Assembly (NCBI GenBank): GCA_002803225.1
Contig: NXFV01001996.1
Span: 1-64,000, forward strand
Source: Gamarada debralockiae
Taxonomy: Eukaryota; Ascomycota; Leotiomycetes; Helotiales; Hyphodiscaceae
Length of the DNA stretch: 64,000 bases
Direction: 5' to 3'
The notes under the pieces are model-generated. The model was not told the origin of the DNA. It saw only the letters and a list, made by a program, of their open reading frames with translations, and searched no databases. Below are positions 10,220-21,394 of this stretch, piece by piece (the stretch's first letter is position 1; each line of letters starts with the position of its first letter). Position numbers and translations under genes: made by a program.

Positions 10220-11914
10220 ATGCCTTCCATCATGAAATTTCTTCCCGTTTTCTTCAGCCTTGTGTCCTTCACCCTCGCTGCTCCCCACAAAAGGGCTTCT
10301 ACCCCAACTGTGACCATTGCTTATCCTGAAGCAACAATCGTCGGTCTCGGTGGCACCATTGAGCAGTTCCCCGGAATTCCATTTGCTCAGCCTCCCGTTG
10401 GGTCTCTGCGTCTCAAGCCCCCGCAGCCTTTGACAGAGCCTCTCGGAACAATAAACGCCACAGCAAACGGAAAGGCTTGCCCGCAATTTGTGTTTAGCGA
10501 TACAATTAACGATGCAATTCCAACTGCTGAGATTGGGCTACTTTTGGACACCCCACTCTTCCAGACTGCTCTCAACTCAGGAGAGGATTGTCTGGTTATT
10601 AATGTACAGCGACCCGCTGGTACCACGGCCACGTCGAAGTTACCAGTGCTGTTCTGGATATTCGGCGGTGGCTTTGAGATTGGATGGAATTCCATGTACG
10701 ATGGTTCAAGTTGGGTGACCGAGTCTGTCGCTGAGGGCAAGCCGATCATCTTCGTTGCAGTCAACTACCGCGTAGCCGGTTTCGGATTTCTACCTGGCGC
10801 TGAGATCCTTGCCGACGGCTCCTCAAACCTTGGCCTGTTGGACCAAAGACTTGGATTGCAGTGGGTTGCTGATAATATCGCGGCATTTGGTGGCGACCCG
10901 GAAAGAGTCACCATCTGGGGCGAATCAGCAGGTGCTATTTCAGTCTTCGATCAAATGGCCATGTATGACGGGGACATCAATTATAAGGGTAAACCCTTGT
11001 TCCGGGCCGGAATCATGAATTCCGGCAGTGTGGTCCCAGCCGACCCCGTTGATTGCCCTAAAGGCCAGATCGTGTATGACACTGTTGTTTCTTCTGCTGG
11101 GTGCTCTTCTGCTAGCGACACCTTGGAATGTCTTCGTGAAGTTCCTTACGAAACACTTCTCAACGCAACGAATTCTGTTCCTGGTCTCTTGAGTTACACA
11201 TCCGTGGCCTTGTCTTACCTCCCTCGGCCTGATGGAACAGTTCTTACTGCATCACCTGAAGTCTTGGTCGCCGAAGGTAAATACGCTCAAGTGCCGTTCA
11301 TCATCGGCGATCAAGAGGACGAAGGGACAATCTTCGCACTATTCCAGTCTAATATCACCACAACAGCTGAGCTCACCACTTACCTCTTGGATTTCTTCTT
11401 CCACGATGCCACTGAAGCTCAAATAGAAGCCCTGATTGCAACGTATCCAGATACAACCACAGATGGCTCACCATTCCGGACAAGTATCCTTTATGACTGG
11501 TATCCCCAATACAAACGCATAGCCGCCATGCTTGGTGACCTGGTGTTCACTCTCACGCGTCGTGCCTTCCTGTCTCTTGCCAACTCCGTTCACCCTTCGG
11601 TGCCTTCATGGTCTTACCTCTCGTCCTACGACTATGGAACGCCTTTTCTGGGAACTTTCCATGGAAGTGATATCCTGCAAGTCTTCTTCGGCATTTATCC
11701 AGATTATGCATCGACGAGTTTCAAAGCATATTATCTGAGTTTCGTGTATACGATGGACCCGAATAATGGGACGAGCTACATGGATTGGCCACAGTGGAGT
11801 ACGAGTAATGAGTTGTTGAATACGTATGCGACTGGTGCAGTGTTGATCACAGATGATTTCAGGAGCGATGCCTATGATTTTATTTTGGATAATGTTGCGA
11901 GTCTGCATATCTGA
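10220..11914 (+). CDS. Secreted carboxylesterase/lipase, alpha/beta hydrolase type B
   Basis: A single uninterrupted frame of 564 residues, the usual length of fungal type-B carboxylesterases. The N-terminus ([18 protein letters not shown]) is a signal peptide followed by a KR site, so the product should be secreted. Family landmarks are the [11 protein letters not shown] block (~50), [11 protein letters not shown] (~120), an oxyanion-hole IFGGGFEIG (~146), and GESAGA with the nucleophile Ser236. Glu368 in DEGT and His481 in FHGSD complete the Ser-Glu-His triad. The substrate cannot be told from sequence; esters of plant or microbial origin are likely. The ATG at 10220 was preferred to the inner ATG at 10232, which would also keep the signal. 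There are no breaks, unlike its left and right neighbours. A second family member lies at 39660. Confidence 0.93.
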   Translation: MPSIMKFLPVFFSLVSFTLAAPHKRASTPTVTIAYPEATIVGLGGTIEQFPGIPFAQPPVGSLRLKPPQPLTEPLGTINATANGKACPQFVFSDTINDAIPTAEIGLLLDTPLFQTALNSGEDCLVINVQRPAGTTATSKLPVLFWIFGGGFEIGWNSMYDGSSWVTESVAEGKPIIFVAVNYRVAGFGFLPGAEILADGSSNLGLLDQRLGLQWVADNIAAFGGDPERVTIWGESAGAISVFDQMAMYDGDINYKGKPLFRAGIMNSGSVVPADPVDCPKGQIVYDTVVSSAGCSSASDTLECLREVPYETLLNATNSVPGLLSYTSVALSYLPRPDGTVLTASPEVLVAEGKYAQVPFIIGDQEDEGTIFALFQSNITTTAELTTYLLDFFFHDATEAQIEALIATYPDTTTDGSPFRTSILYDWYPQYKRIAAMLGDLVFTLTRRAFLSLANSVHPSVPSWSYLSSYDYGTPFLGTFHGSDILQVFFGIYPDYASTSFKAYYLSFVYTMDPNNGTSYMDWPQWSTSNELLNTYATGAVLITDDFRSDAYDFILDNVASLHI

Positions 11915-12089
11915 ACAGTTTATGGAGACGGAATAAAGTAATGATGTAATGTCAAATCATTCGAGCATAAGGTAAAGCATCGTATGGGCAGATATGGAAC
12001 TGCTTTTGGGTCTACGAAAATACTTCGATAGGAAATTTTGAACTCCAACCGCTGTTGCAAAAGCCGTCCATGCGCTGTCTCAAAGGCTG

Positions 12090-12596
12090 CTATTGCCACT
12101 GTCCTCCAAGTGGACAATTAGAGTTTGACAGAGCAACGCAGTGCACTGGAACCTCATCGCAAGCATTCGAGAAACTTGATATCTCTTCTGCACCTTCTTC
12201 GCCTTGATCTTGCGCTCCTCCCCCGTCTGCAATCAAGTCATCTGTATCGGTGTTAGTGCGGGGCAAGTGGGGTCGTAGAGTACACAAGGGCTGCCCAACC
12301 GTCTGGCTTCGGCACACCACGAAGTCCAAACCCCCGAACTTGAGGATGTTATGCTCACGAATGGTCTTCGCCCCGACGATGATATTCCAGGGCAAGTTTT
12401 GCCCAGCAACGATCTCAAAGCGGGTTGTAAAGACCTTGCGGAACCCTTTCGCTCTCCATTTCAGCGTGATATTACCGCTCGATCTCAGCTCCTCGCCGTT
12501 GAGGCACACCCCAATGACAGCCGGATTTTGGTCCCATGGAGTTGGGATGCCCAAGGCTTCGGCGACATGGGGGCCGATCAGATTGGATACCGGCAA
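12090..12596 (-). pseudogene. Retropepsin-like fold fragment lacking the catalytic Asp
   Basis: The frame encodes 168 residues. Residues ~3-80 (SNLIGPHVAEALGI ... GVCLNGEEL ... NITLKWRAKGF ... FTTRFEIV ... NIIVGAKTIREHNI) resemble the retropepsin-like domain found in many fungal proteins, downstream of the D-T/S-G active-site motif. That motif should sit immediately before SNLI, but the upstream bases do not give it in any frame I checked. The C-terminal ~60 residues are acidic and low-complexity (GGGAQDQGEEGAEE). Either the active-site exon is missing and this is a relic, or it is an unrelated short protein. Origin from an LTR retrotransposon pol or a domesticated copy cannot be decided. Confidence 0.4.
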
Positions 12597-12951
12597 GGGA
12601 CTTTGTGCAGGGCAGAACAGATTATGGGAATGACCAATAATATATGCGACGATCGCTGCAAGCTACTTTTTTGATATGACCTCCTGACGCCAGCTGTGTC
12701 GAAAGGATTATGGAGGTCTCCAATCGGATCATTCCGCCTGCGATAACATCGCCAGGGGACCCGAGTCGGTTTACCTCTCGCCAGGATTTCGCCTAGCTTC
12801 ATGCAGGAAAGCAAGGAGATCCTGGGAACTCATAGAAAACACTTCGTTTGCAAAGGACAGTCCTCACATCCATCTCCATCGCACCTATTCCACTCGTTTT
12901 TTCTTTTCAAACTGCACCTCAAGACCTCGACCTGATTTGACACCGAGCACC
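12597..12951. other. Short intergenic stretch
   Basis: Nothing recognisable apart from the upstream region of the broken Clr5-ankyrin gene. A minus-strand frame at 12578-12814 shows no domain. Confidence 0.35.
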
Positions 12952-15900
12952 ATGGAAAAACAGTAGGAGATCTATCGCATAACAATTGAGGGGCTTTATT
13001 TGAAGCAGGACAAGCCGTTGAAGGAAGTCATGAACTACATGCTATAAAACTACGACTTTCAAGCTAGGTAAGCGCAACCATCATAGCATTCTCCGTTCTT
13101 GACATCGGGTGGCTAACGACGTGTAGTAAAGCGCAGTACGAGCTTCAGTTCAAGAAATGGAATATTCGGAAGAACTTGACCAAAGAAGAATGGAAATTTG
13201 TTCACCATCACGTCGTAGCCGGGAAGGCAAGGAGAGCGAGACATAGTTCAACAACTTGATCCCAAGTAAAAAGGTCAAGAAGGAAATATCGCGACATCTC
13301 CCACCCACATTCGAGCAAGCACCTCCCACTGGTAAAGTTCATTTCCTGTTAAATCAAAAGGACATTCTGCTAACGAGAACCCAAGTTCTAGCCCTCAAAC
13401 CCCTGACGGAATATCGATACATACGCCACTACCTGTCGCATCGCCTACTTCTACCTTCATTGACAACCTTCCTTGGATTCAATGCATTGATTTCCTGAAG
13501 GCTCAAGGTGAAAGAACTTTCCTTCATGAAATGATGGCAAAAGGACACATTCTTACAGGACTCTAGTGCCTCTTCCCACTGGGTTTCTCATGATGCAGCC
13601 ACATTCAGAGCGGCGCGTGTCTCTTCTCCGTGGGTTAACTTCGCGTATATCTGTCAAGGAAGACGTTGTGGATGTTCCAATCTCTTGCCACAGTTGCAGG
13701 CGACTTTCCTGGAACGGACTAGAGGAGAGCATTCATCAGGTTCTTGACCCCGCTGATGGTAACGGGACTGAAGTACTACTCAAATTCGCGATTTACCTAG
13801 CATCCAACAATTTGGTCTTTTGGTATCAGCTGGACAAGCTTCTCCGGTGGATACTTGGGAACAAGTACCATGGTTTCTTGCAAGATCTGCTTGAAGCAAA
13901 GATTCCAACGACTGAAGGCTTTGCAGCGAACGCTTTTTCAGGAGTGGTAGAACTAGGAGATCTAGAGCTGGTCTAAATTCTCGTCAACACCGGCGTGGAT
14001 CTCAATCGATACAGTCTACTTTCCGATAAACCTCTTCAAAAAGCTGTTGTGCAAGGCGACATCCATATGGCTCGGCTTCTGCTAAGCAACGGGGCACTTA
14101 CAGACAGGGGAGGCTATACTGCTCGCAACGCTTTCGAAGCAGCGATCAAAACGGATAATATGCATATGGTCCAGCTATTACTGGATTTCGGGGCAGACAT
14201 CAAATCTGCTTCTGGGAATGGAGCATAATACCTTCATCAGGCTATACGACACGGTAATACTGAGCTAGTTAAGGTGCTGGTACGTGCTGGTGTCGATATC
14301 AACGAACTAATCGACTTGGGGAAACTGCCCTCGAAACGGCGATATCGAATGGTAATATTGAGTTGGTCCAATTACTGTTGCATTCTGGTGCGGACGTACA
14401 TGGCGTACATATGCGGCAATCTTGCGGAACGGCAGCCAAGCGTGCTTCCAAACTCGGAAATGCACAATTAGTTCAACTACTCCGTCAACGGAGTATAAAT
14501 CTTTGCACATGTATGGGTCAAGATACGGAAACACAATTTCAAGCCGCTTTAGTTGGGGAAAACCTCAAAAGAGCACAAAACCTTTCATATAGAGATCTCG
14601 GTGCCAGCGAAATAACTTCTCTCCTCTATACAGCTATTAAACATGCCAGAGTTATGTTTGTCCAGCTCCTCCTCGACGCAGGTGCAAATGTCAATTACTA
14701 TACAGAGACTACAGAAAACTCCGAGAATTCGCCAGCAACACCGCTTCATAAAGCCATCGAAAGCTTTAGTTATTGGCGGGATCGGAACAAAACCACGGAT
14801 GAAGAGAACCTTCAGTAGTTCGAGTTCTGCTTGCGGCCGGGGCTGATATGGAGGAAATGTCACCTTCACTGGAGGAGACCAGCAAAGAAATCCTGACGAT
14901 GATATATGGGAAGAAAGTAGGCTAAGAACTCCGCTTCAGGCCGCAGCAGAAATTTGCAATTTGGAGCTGGTGCGTTTGCTTCTTGTTCATGAGGCCGATG
15001 TCAATGCACCCCTGGCAGATGAATACGGTGTGATGGCCTTACAAGCGGCTGTGGAGCGCAAGAGAGAAGGCAGTAGCCTTGAACTCATTCAACTACTTCT
15101 CAATGCAGGAGCAGACGTCAACGCTCCAGCCCCTTCTCAGTATGGAAACACTGCATTTGCAGGCGGCGGTCGAGAACCACAAAAGGGACAAAAAGAAGAG
15201 GAGAAGCGGGTACGAATGCGACGACCTTGAGCTGATTGAACTTTTACTTCAGGCAGGTGCAAATGTTAACTCTCGGCTGCGCACCGTGGTGACATCAGCG
15301 CAATACGCCAGCTGGGTACAAAAATGGAAGGACGCCACTTCACGCTGCTTCAGAAGCAAAGGACGTGGAGATGACTCGACTACTCTTCAGTCATGGTGCC
15401 AAAGTGAATGCACTAGCAGGTTGCCATTGCGGAAAAGGTGCGCTCCAAGCGGCAGTTACCCTAAATCCTTGGGAGAAGTTCAGGGACGAAAACATTACTC
15501 TTATTTCAATTTTGCTCGGCGATGGGGCCGAGATAAACGAACCAGCGAGCAAAAACGGTGGAACTGCACTTCAAATAGCGGCAGAGGGAGGAAGTCTGGA
15601 GCTGGTTCAGCTTTTGAAAGCTAGCATTAAGGTCAGCGCACCGGCCTTTTGAGATGAAGGAGAGAACAGCACTTCGAGCTGCAGCCTCAGCACATCCCGG
15701 CAACATCGATATGGTACAGATGTTGTTGGACGTCGGTGCAGAAGTCAATGCCAGAGCTGCAAAGTCACGTGGCTTGACTGCTCTCCAGGGCGCTGCAATT
15801 CGAGGCCATATTGGAATTGCTATATTGTTTCTGGAGTATGGGGCAGATGTGAATGCCACCCCTACTATCTCAAACGGGAGGACTGCTCTTGAAGGAGTTG

Positions 15901-16064
15901 CAGAGCACGGCCGGTTAGATATGGTACAGCTGCTGCTGAATGAAGGTGCAGATTCCCAGAAGCCAGAGGATGAGCGCTATTTGAGCGCAATAGAGTATGC
16001 CGAACATGAGAGGCATCATGCTGTTGGTTCAATTCTTAGTTCGTATCTCAAGACGGGGACTTGA
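12952..16064 (+). pseudogene. Clr5-domain ankyrin-repeat protein, decayed
   Basis: The ATG at 12952 starts a Clr5 domain: MEKQ, stop, EIYRITIEGLYLKQDKPLKEV..., then an intron (GTAAGC at about 13069 to TAG at about 13128) restoring SKAQYELQFKKWNIRKNLTK and EEWKFV. Stops occur at 12964-12966 (TAG) and after NYML. The linker (DNLPWIQCIDFLKAQ) follows, then many ankyrin repeats from about 13900 to 16060 (for example PLQKAVVQGDIHMARLLLSNGA, TPLHKAIE, TALQIAAEGGSLELVQLL, RTALEGVAEHGRLDMVQLLL). Reading needs several frame changes (about 14230-14360, 14815, 15170, 15360) and crosses stops at 13974-13976 and 14226-14228. Clr5-ankyrin proteins are a large, expanded fungal family of mostly unknown function. 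This copy is dead, although its last 136 residues are intact. Confidence 0.85.
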
Positions 16065-16490
16065 GTCCCGTCACTTGAAGTGGTGAGACGGAGTTAGAAT
16101 ACCGGTACGCATTTGTGATATAGACTTCGGAGGGCTTTCAAATAATAGGTTTAGGCGAAGAGGGTAAAATTCCAAGCACTTTCGTGGGATGTTCGATGCT
16201 GCTGGGACGTCGGTGTTCCGGAAGAGAAAGTTGTTATCGCCGCTGCGCTTCCAAACTCGCGTTCGGACGAGTTCGGACGAAGACTCCTGGATATTTGCGT
16301 CACTCACGCGCTCACTTCTATCTTATCTCTCAATACGCACGTTCATGGTAAGGCATATATAAGTGACTGAACTCAGTGAGGTCTCATAATCATCAGTTGA
16401 AACCTTAATTTATACTTTTGCTTGCCTCAGCCAAGTCACCCACACGCCCAGAATCTCACAAACCACAATAGTTCGATAGCCCCGACCACC
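16065..16490 (+). promoter_or_regulatory. Upstream region of the NmrA-like gene
   Basis: A TATATAA box lies at 16356-16362, about 130 bp before the ATG at 16491. A CAACACCA-poor, CACA-rich leader (about 16435-16480) precedes the start codon, whose context is CCACCATGTC, a good eukaryotic initiation context. Confidence 0.5.
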
Positions 16491-17582
16491 ATGTCTGTAA
16501 TCAAGAATGTCATTGTTGCTGGAGTAAGCGGTCTATTTTCATACCTTACCCCAATTGAATGATGTCTAATCCTTTATCACAATCAGGCCACGGGAAACCT
16601 CGGACCAGTCGTAATCCAGTCTCTCGTCTCCTCCGGCTTCAGCGTTTCAATCCTCACCCGTGACTCCTCAAAAACAACCTCATCTGGTACCAAAGCCATC
16701 CAAACAGATTATACAGAATCTTCTCTTCTTGAAGCACTCAAAGGTCAAGATGCAGTCGTTTCAACAATTGGGGCTTTGGGAACGCTCACGCAAACCAAGC
16801 TTATTGACGCCGCCATCGCGGCTGGTGTTAAGCGATACATTCCCAGCGACTTCGCACCAAACACGCCCGAACTTGGCGCAATGGAGAAAGTGCTTCCCGA
16901 GTTATACATGAGACTGAAATCTAAGCAAACAGTGGTTGAGTATTTGATAAAACAGGCGGAGACTCATCCGGAGTTCTCGTGGACGGCTGTTGGGAGTGGG
17001 CCACTGTTTGACTGGGTAAGTAAATGAGAATGATTTCATGCCGAACAGGACGATGTTAATGAAACCGTAACTTAGACATTAAAAATGGGTCTCCTAGGCA
17101 CCTCCCTCAAAACTCAAACAGCAATCATCACCGACTCGGGTAACGAGCCATACATGACAACCACAACTTCCCAAATCGCACGCGCCATCTGCAGCATCCT
17201 TTCACACCCCACCGAGACATCAAATAAATACTTCATGATCACATCATGGATCACCACACAAAACAAAGTCCTCGCGGCTTTAGAAGCAGCTACGAAGTCG
17301 AAGTGGGAGGTCAAACACTTGACCTCGGAACAGCGACATAAGGAAGGGTTGGAGCTGCTGGGGAAGGGGAATTTTATGGGGATAGGGAATTTGTGGAATG
17401 TATGGTGTCATGCTGATGGGAAGGGACATGTTGTTGAGGAAGGGAAGTTGGCGAATGGGATGTTGGATCTGCCCGAGGAGGATTTGAAGGCAGTTGTCAA
17501 GGGGATTGTTGAGCAATTGGGAATTGAGGTGGGATCCTTCACTGTTCCTATGAAAGGGATGGATAATAAAAATTCGGAATAG
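16491..17582 (+). CDS. NmrA-like / isoflavone-reductase-like NAD(P)-binding protein
   Basis: Three exons, 16491-16523, 16587-17015 and 17076-17582, give 322 residues. Both introns (63 and 60 bp) have GTAAG...AG ends and keep phase 0. The first intron splits the dinucleotide-binding loop GATGNLG (residues 11-17) just before its Ala. Other landmarks are AVVSTIGA (~70), AIAAGVKRYIPSDFAPN (~95-110) and AVGSGPLFDW (~145). This is the NmrA/PCBER-type short-chain fold, which binds NADP(H) and acts either as a reductase of phenolic-type substrates or as a redox sensor. The PSDF block argues for the isoflavone-reductase-like branch. The substrate is unknown; the protein should be cytosolic. The gene is intact and lies between two decayed genes. 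Confidence 0.9.
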
Positions 17583-17747
17583 AATATTTATTTATTTGTA
17601 CCTGTGAAACGTGAGAACGCCCTAGCTCTGCCGTTGAAGTCTTGATCCTGTGGTGTCAGTTATTATGCAGCTTGCTGTTCTTGTCCTTTACATTTCACAA
17701 CGTATACTGTCATCCATTATTAGCACATAATCAAGTATAACGATACG

Positions 17748-18893
17748 TTACCCAGTCAGTCTCGCATATCCATCCTCCATCTTCGTTCTCACAGCGAGCA
17801 GCTTCGGCTCTATCCAGACCGACTCAAGGCCCTCTACTCCATCCTTCCCCGCCATTCCAAGAAGATCGGGAAATTGAGGCCCTGCCATTCAAGGATATGG
17901 AACTCGGCAAGTATCTGCCCGATTGGGAAATCTTCCTTGGGACCTTGCGTGATGGCGTTCAGAAAGGCTAAGGCGTTGAATTCGGAATATTCGATGCCAA
18001 TTTTTAGGATGTCGCTGTTGGGAAGCATGGAAGAGTCAGTTTGATTCTTGCGTGGGCTTTAAATGGCGAATGGTGAAATAAAAGAAAAGAAACATGTAGT
18101 TATGACCGTTCTTTTCCATCAGCTCATGGATGGTGTAAAGTAGCGGATCGTGTGCTTTGTGCGAGGTTCCTGCAACATCTGCGGTCGTGAAGTGCTCACG
18201 ATGCTTCACTTCAGGACGAAGATCTTCTCCAAAACCAGCAGATGACCCATATGTCCAGATATTGCAATGGGGGCGGTCGAGCATTTCTTGCTCTGCTAAG
18301 GGAGCCAATACTAGTGTATCCCCGCATTCACGAGGAGTGGATTGACGTACGAAAACTCGATTCATTCTTGATATCAAATGAATACACTACGATAGGCTTC
18401 TTCTTATCCGTATACCAGCTGATGCCACATACCCATTTCCCGCTGTTTCCCATGCGGCAAATGCGGTCTACTTCCAGCTGACAGTTATACGATGCGGAGA
18501 CCAGGTCCCAAACAGAATATGGGGTCTTGGAAAGGCTCGCGGCATCCTTCGATGGGAAACTATCGTTAAGCAGTAAGCCGACTGCATTTTTGGACGTTTT
18601 CCAATGAATAACTCACAACCCAACATCCCCAAACATTCCATGATATGCTGGCGCTCAACAACTCTCTGTCCCTACAATCTCTCGCTGCTTGCCCATTATT
18701 TGCCGATCGTACTAACTATGGCATGGTAAGAATTCTTATTCAGATTTGCACTCTCGGATATCCATTCTGAAGCGGAGAGAAGGGGTTTTGTGTGTGAGTT
18801 CGCTGAAGACGAAGAATCCGAGGATGACAACAGCTGTAAGTGGATAAACCGGGCAGGTCTTCCGCAACGCATCCTGAGGAAATTTCGAACCAT
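17748..18893 (-). pseudogene. Methyltransferase-domain protein, decayed
   Basis: On the minus strand the N-terminus (18893 down) has a Ser-rich signal-anchor-like stretch and SEWISESANLNKNSYHAIV, then stops near 18694 (TAA) and 18673 (TAG) where Gln is plausible. After an intron come DAASLSKTPYSVWDLVSA, CRMGNSGKWVCGIS and PIVVYSFDIKNESSF. Splicing 18293-18350 (GTACGT...CAG) and 18015-18093 joins this to EMLDRPHCNIWTYGSSAGFG, HFTTADVAG and YIDILKIGIEYSEF. This layout matches a fungal methyltransferase-like family of membrane-anchored proteins (NESSF ... DILK[IV]D.E[YW]). The usual Asp of DILKID is Gly here. A one-base shift near 17835 truncates the C-terminus, which continues in another frame (ESVWIEPKLLAVRTK) to TAA at 17748-17750. 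Confidence 0.65.
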
Positions 18894-19961
18894 GATGGAA
18901 GAGTTTCGGAAACGAGAAATAATTTCTTAACGGAGAAGGGAAGAAGAGAATCTCCTCCCTCCCGGGAGTCCACGTATCTTGTAGGCTTCGCTGGAAGCAA
19001 GGGGCTCGAAAGATGAACTTTCTCTACAAGACCGCAACCCCTTGGAAGACTCATCTCTTTCGATTTTGAGATGCTACATGGCTTCGCGATGAACATGAAT
19101 TGCAGCCTCTTCCAACTCTGTTCCTAAAAGCGGGCGGAAGACGTCTCCCAGAGCAGTGGAAACCATCCGTCGCTTTATGTGAGGATAGTCTGAAGATCTC
19201 AAGGCAGAATTAGAATGATATAATCGCAAAGCAGTTGCCACCTTATGGACTCAATCTTTCACTTTGATAAGGGAGCGAGGCTAGGAGTATCCAGAGCAGT
19301 GAAGAGAGTGAGGAGGGCGACAAAGAGGGCGACGCGGTTTGAGTGCGACACTTAAAATCGCGAGTGTCTTGGGTGTGAAAAGTGGCGTGGACTTAGTCGC
19401 CGGGGACGATCTACATCACATTCTGGGGGTAAATTTATCCGTAGGCGCTAGTGCGCTCACGCTCCACAGCATCGCAACCTCCACTGCGACCCACCACTTT
19501 ATTTCAGCCCTACAAACCCGCCTCTGGTCGTTATCCCCACGACTCGCTGTCTGAGTTGTTGCGCAAGAATCCCACTCCTCCAATTTTACCATGAAACCCC
19601 CATACGCAGTTCTGAAAATGCATCTCAAGAGCGTTTCACGCATCTCAGCCCTTGCCAGCCATCGCCTAGTTCAGGGGCCAAGCCAAGCCAAGCGGCACAG
19701 CAGCCTATCTGACCCTTGAAGAGGCACAATTTCACTGCGCCCACCTCCTATGGTACTTTTTGGAAAGGTTAGTTGATCTATTGTCGTTCATCTGAATATT
19801 TTGCGCAATTTCATCTCAACTTCATCCACAAGCAATGTTGGACTTCTTTCGATGTCAATAGACACCGAGACCACTGTCTTTCGCTATTCCTCCTGAGACG
19901 CGCAGGTTCACGTTTTGCCGAATTGATTGGTCGTTAGAAACAAGGAAATTTCATTGAAGAA
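18894..19961. other. No recognisable gene; upstream of membrane protein gene
   Basis: Short frames on both strands (19339-19554, 19416-19643) have no domain. The last ~300 bases are pyrimidine-rich and probably hold the promoter and leader of the gene at 19962. I see no clear TATA box. Confidence 0.35.
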
Positions 19962-20806
19962 ATGGAGGTCGATCACCAGAAATGGAAATCCGAGAGGAAG
20001 GTGAATGACGGACTGCAAGTGAATCGAGACCACGAAGGTCTGCAGGCAGTACCAATCCAGAACGACGAGAATTGGAAATACCAGGAAGAAGCTCCAAGGA
20101 GGAAAATCCTCGGTCTGAGCGTTGCAACATTCTGGGTCGTGATCGCGATCTTTGTACTAGTTCTGGCTGGCGCAGTTGGTGGTGGTGTTGCTGGAGGGTT
20201 GGCGGCACAGAAAAAGACGACGACGAATGCTATTTCGAGGTGAGTCACGGTGTGCGCAAACCCATGATAGAGTTTGCAGGGCTAATCCGAGTCGTTCAAT
20301 TCAGTCCAGACACATCGTCGACCTCCTCTGCACCCGCACAATCGCAATCGACTTCAACGCGTACCTCCTCTAGTACCTCCTCCACAACACCCGCTGCAAC
20401 CAGCGGTCCCTCTCCAGTCATCAATACACCATGCACCACTAGCCTCTCCAACAACGACACGATCCTAACTGCCACAGACTCGACGGGCACGAACATATTC
20501 CTTTCCACCACAGCGCATACCTTCACTCTTCTCTGCAACACGAACTACCCGAGCGGTTCAGCCTACGGCAATCCCAACGTCATTGATCTATACAAAATCT
20601 ATACACCTGATATGGCGAGCTGCATTGATACATGTGTAGCGTATAATCTGGGTTATGCTGTGACGAACGGTAACAGTCCGTCGTGTGTGGCGGTTGCAGT
20701 GGTTAAAGCTCCGGGGGAGTTCTGCTACTTGAAGAGTGCGACAGGGATCAATAACACGGGTACAAGTGGCGGAGCGTCAATTGATACTGCTGTTTTGATA
20801 GGTTGA
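19962..20806 (+). CDS. Single-pass membrane protein with Ser/Thr-rich stalk and Cys-containing ectodomain
   Basis: Two exons, 19962-20239 and 20305-20806 (intron GTGAGT...TTCAG, 65 bp), give 259 residues. Residues 1-48 are hydrophilic and probably cytoplasmic. Residues ~49-82 form one transmembrane segment (ATFWVVIAIFVLVLAG) with a Gly-rich end. A Ser/Thr-rich stalk (~94-125), likely O-glycosylated, leads to an ectodomain with about seven Cys (CTTSLSNNDT, LLCNTNYP, SCIDTCVAYNLGYA, SCVAVAVV, EFCYLKS). The spacing recalls the PAN/apple-like or WSC-like modules common on fungal surface proteins, but I cannot assign a domain. The role may be wall sensing or surface binding; the enzymatic function, if any, is unknown. 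A longer frame through the intron exists but loses the transmembrane segment. Confidence 0.8.
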
Positions 20807-21394
20807 TCGAGGAAGAGCAGGGTAGGGAGTTTAGATTTTGGTCCTTGAGTCGTTTGTTTTGATTCACTGTGGTTTTTCGAGAACGTAAAGAATGGCCGGG
20901 AGGTTTCCAGTGTAATATGAAAGAAATAGTGATGGCAGTCTCACGAAAGCTGCATAAAATAGCGAGTCAAAACGCTCAGCCATTACTATTCTAGCTGAAG
21001 TACATTGTGCAGAGAGGCCCGCAGTCCTCCGCCAAAGTAAGTTCGTGGCTTGCAGTGGCGTGACTTGCTTGAAAAGATAGTGCTGCCCAAAGTTGGCCTC
21101 GCGCAACCTTGTCATCAAAAATATTTCCACCGCCCACTATACGTGCAATTATTCTTCCATACATTACATAATGGCCTTTAGAAGCCTTCAATTGATATTT
21201 AAATGTTTCAAGAAGGATCCAGACAGGGAACTACCCCTGTGTGGGACAGGCTCCGATATCTTATCTTTGGAAGATTGAATACAACCGGCTGGTGATTACT
21301 TGCCCCACGGAGGATTTAAGTCCTCGTAGCATCATCTACTTCCTGCGGAATATGCCGCCTTGTCAGTTCTCAGCTCCGCGAAATTTTAGCCAGA
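20807..21394. other. Intergenic, no recognisable gene
   Basis: This is the downstream region of the membrane-protein gene followed by sequence with only short open frames. The last part may hold the lost first exon of the HET pseudogene. Confidence 0.35.

Noticed and set aside
19962..20248. Antisense frames over the membrane-protein gene
   Set aside because: They mirror the transmembrane and charged stretches of the sense strand and have no independent support.
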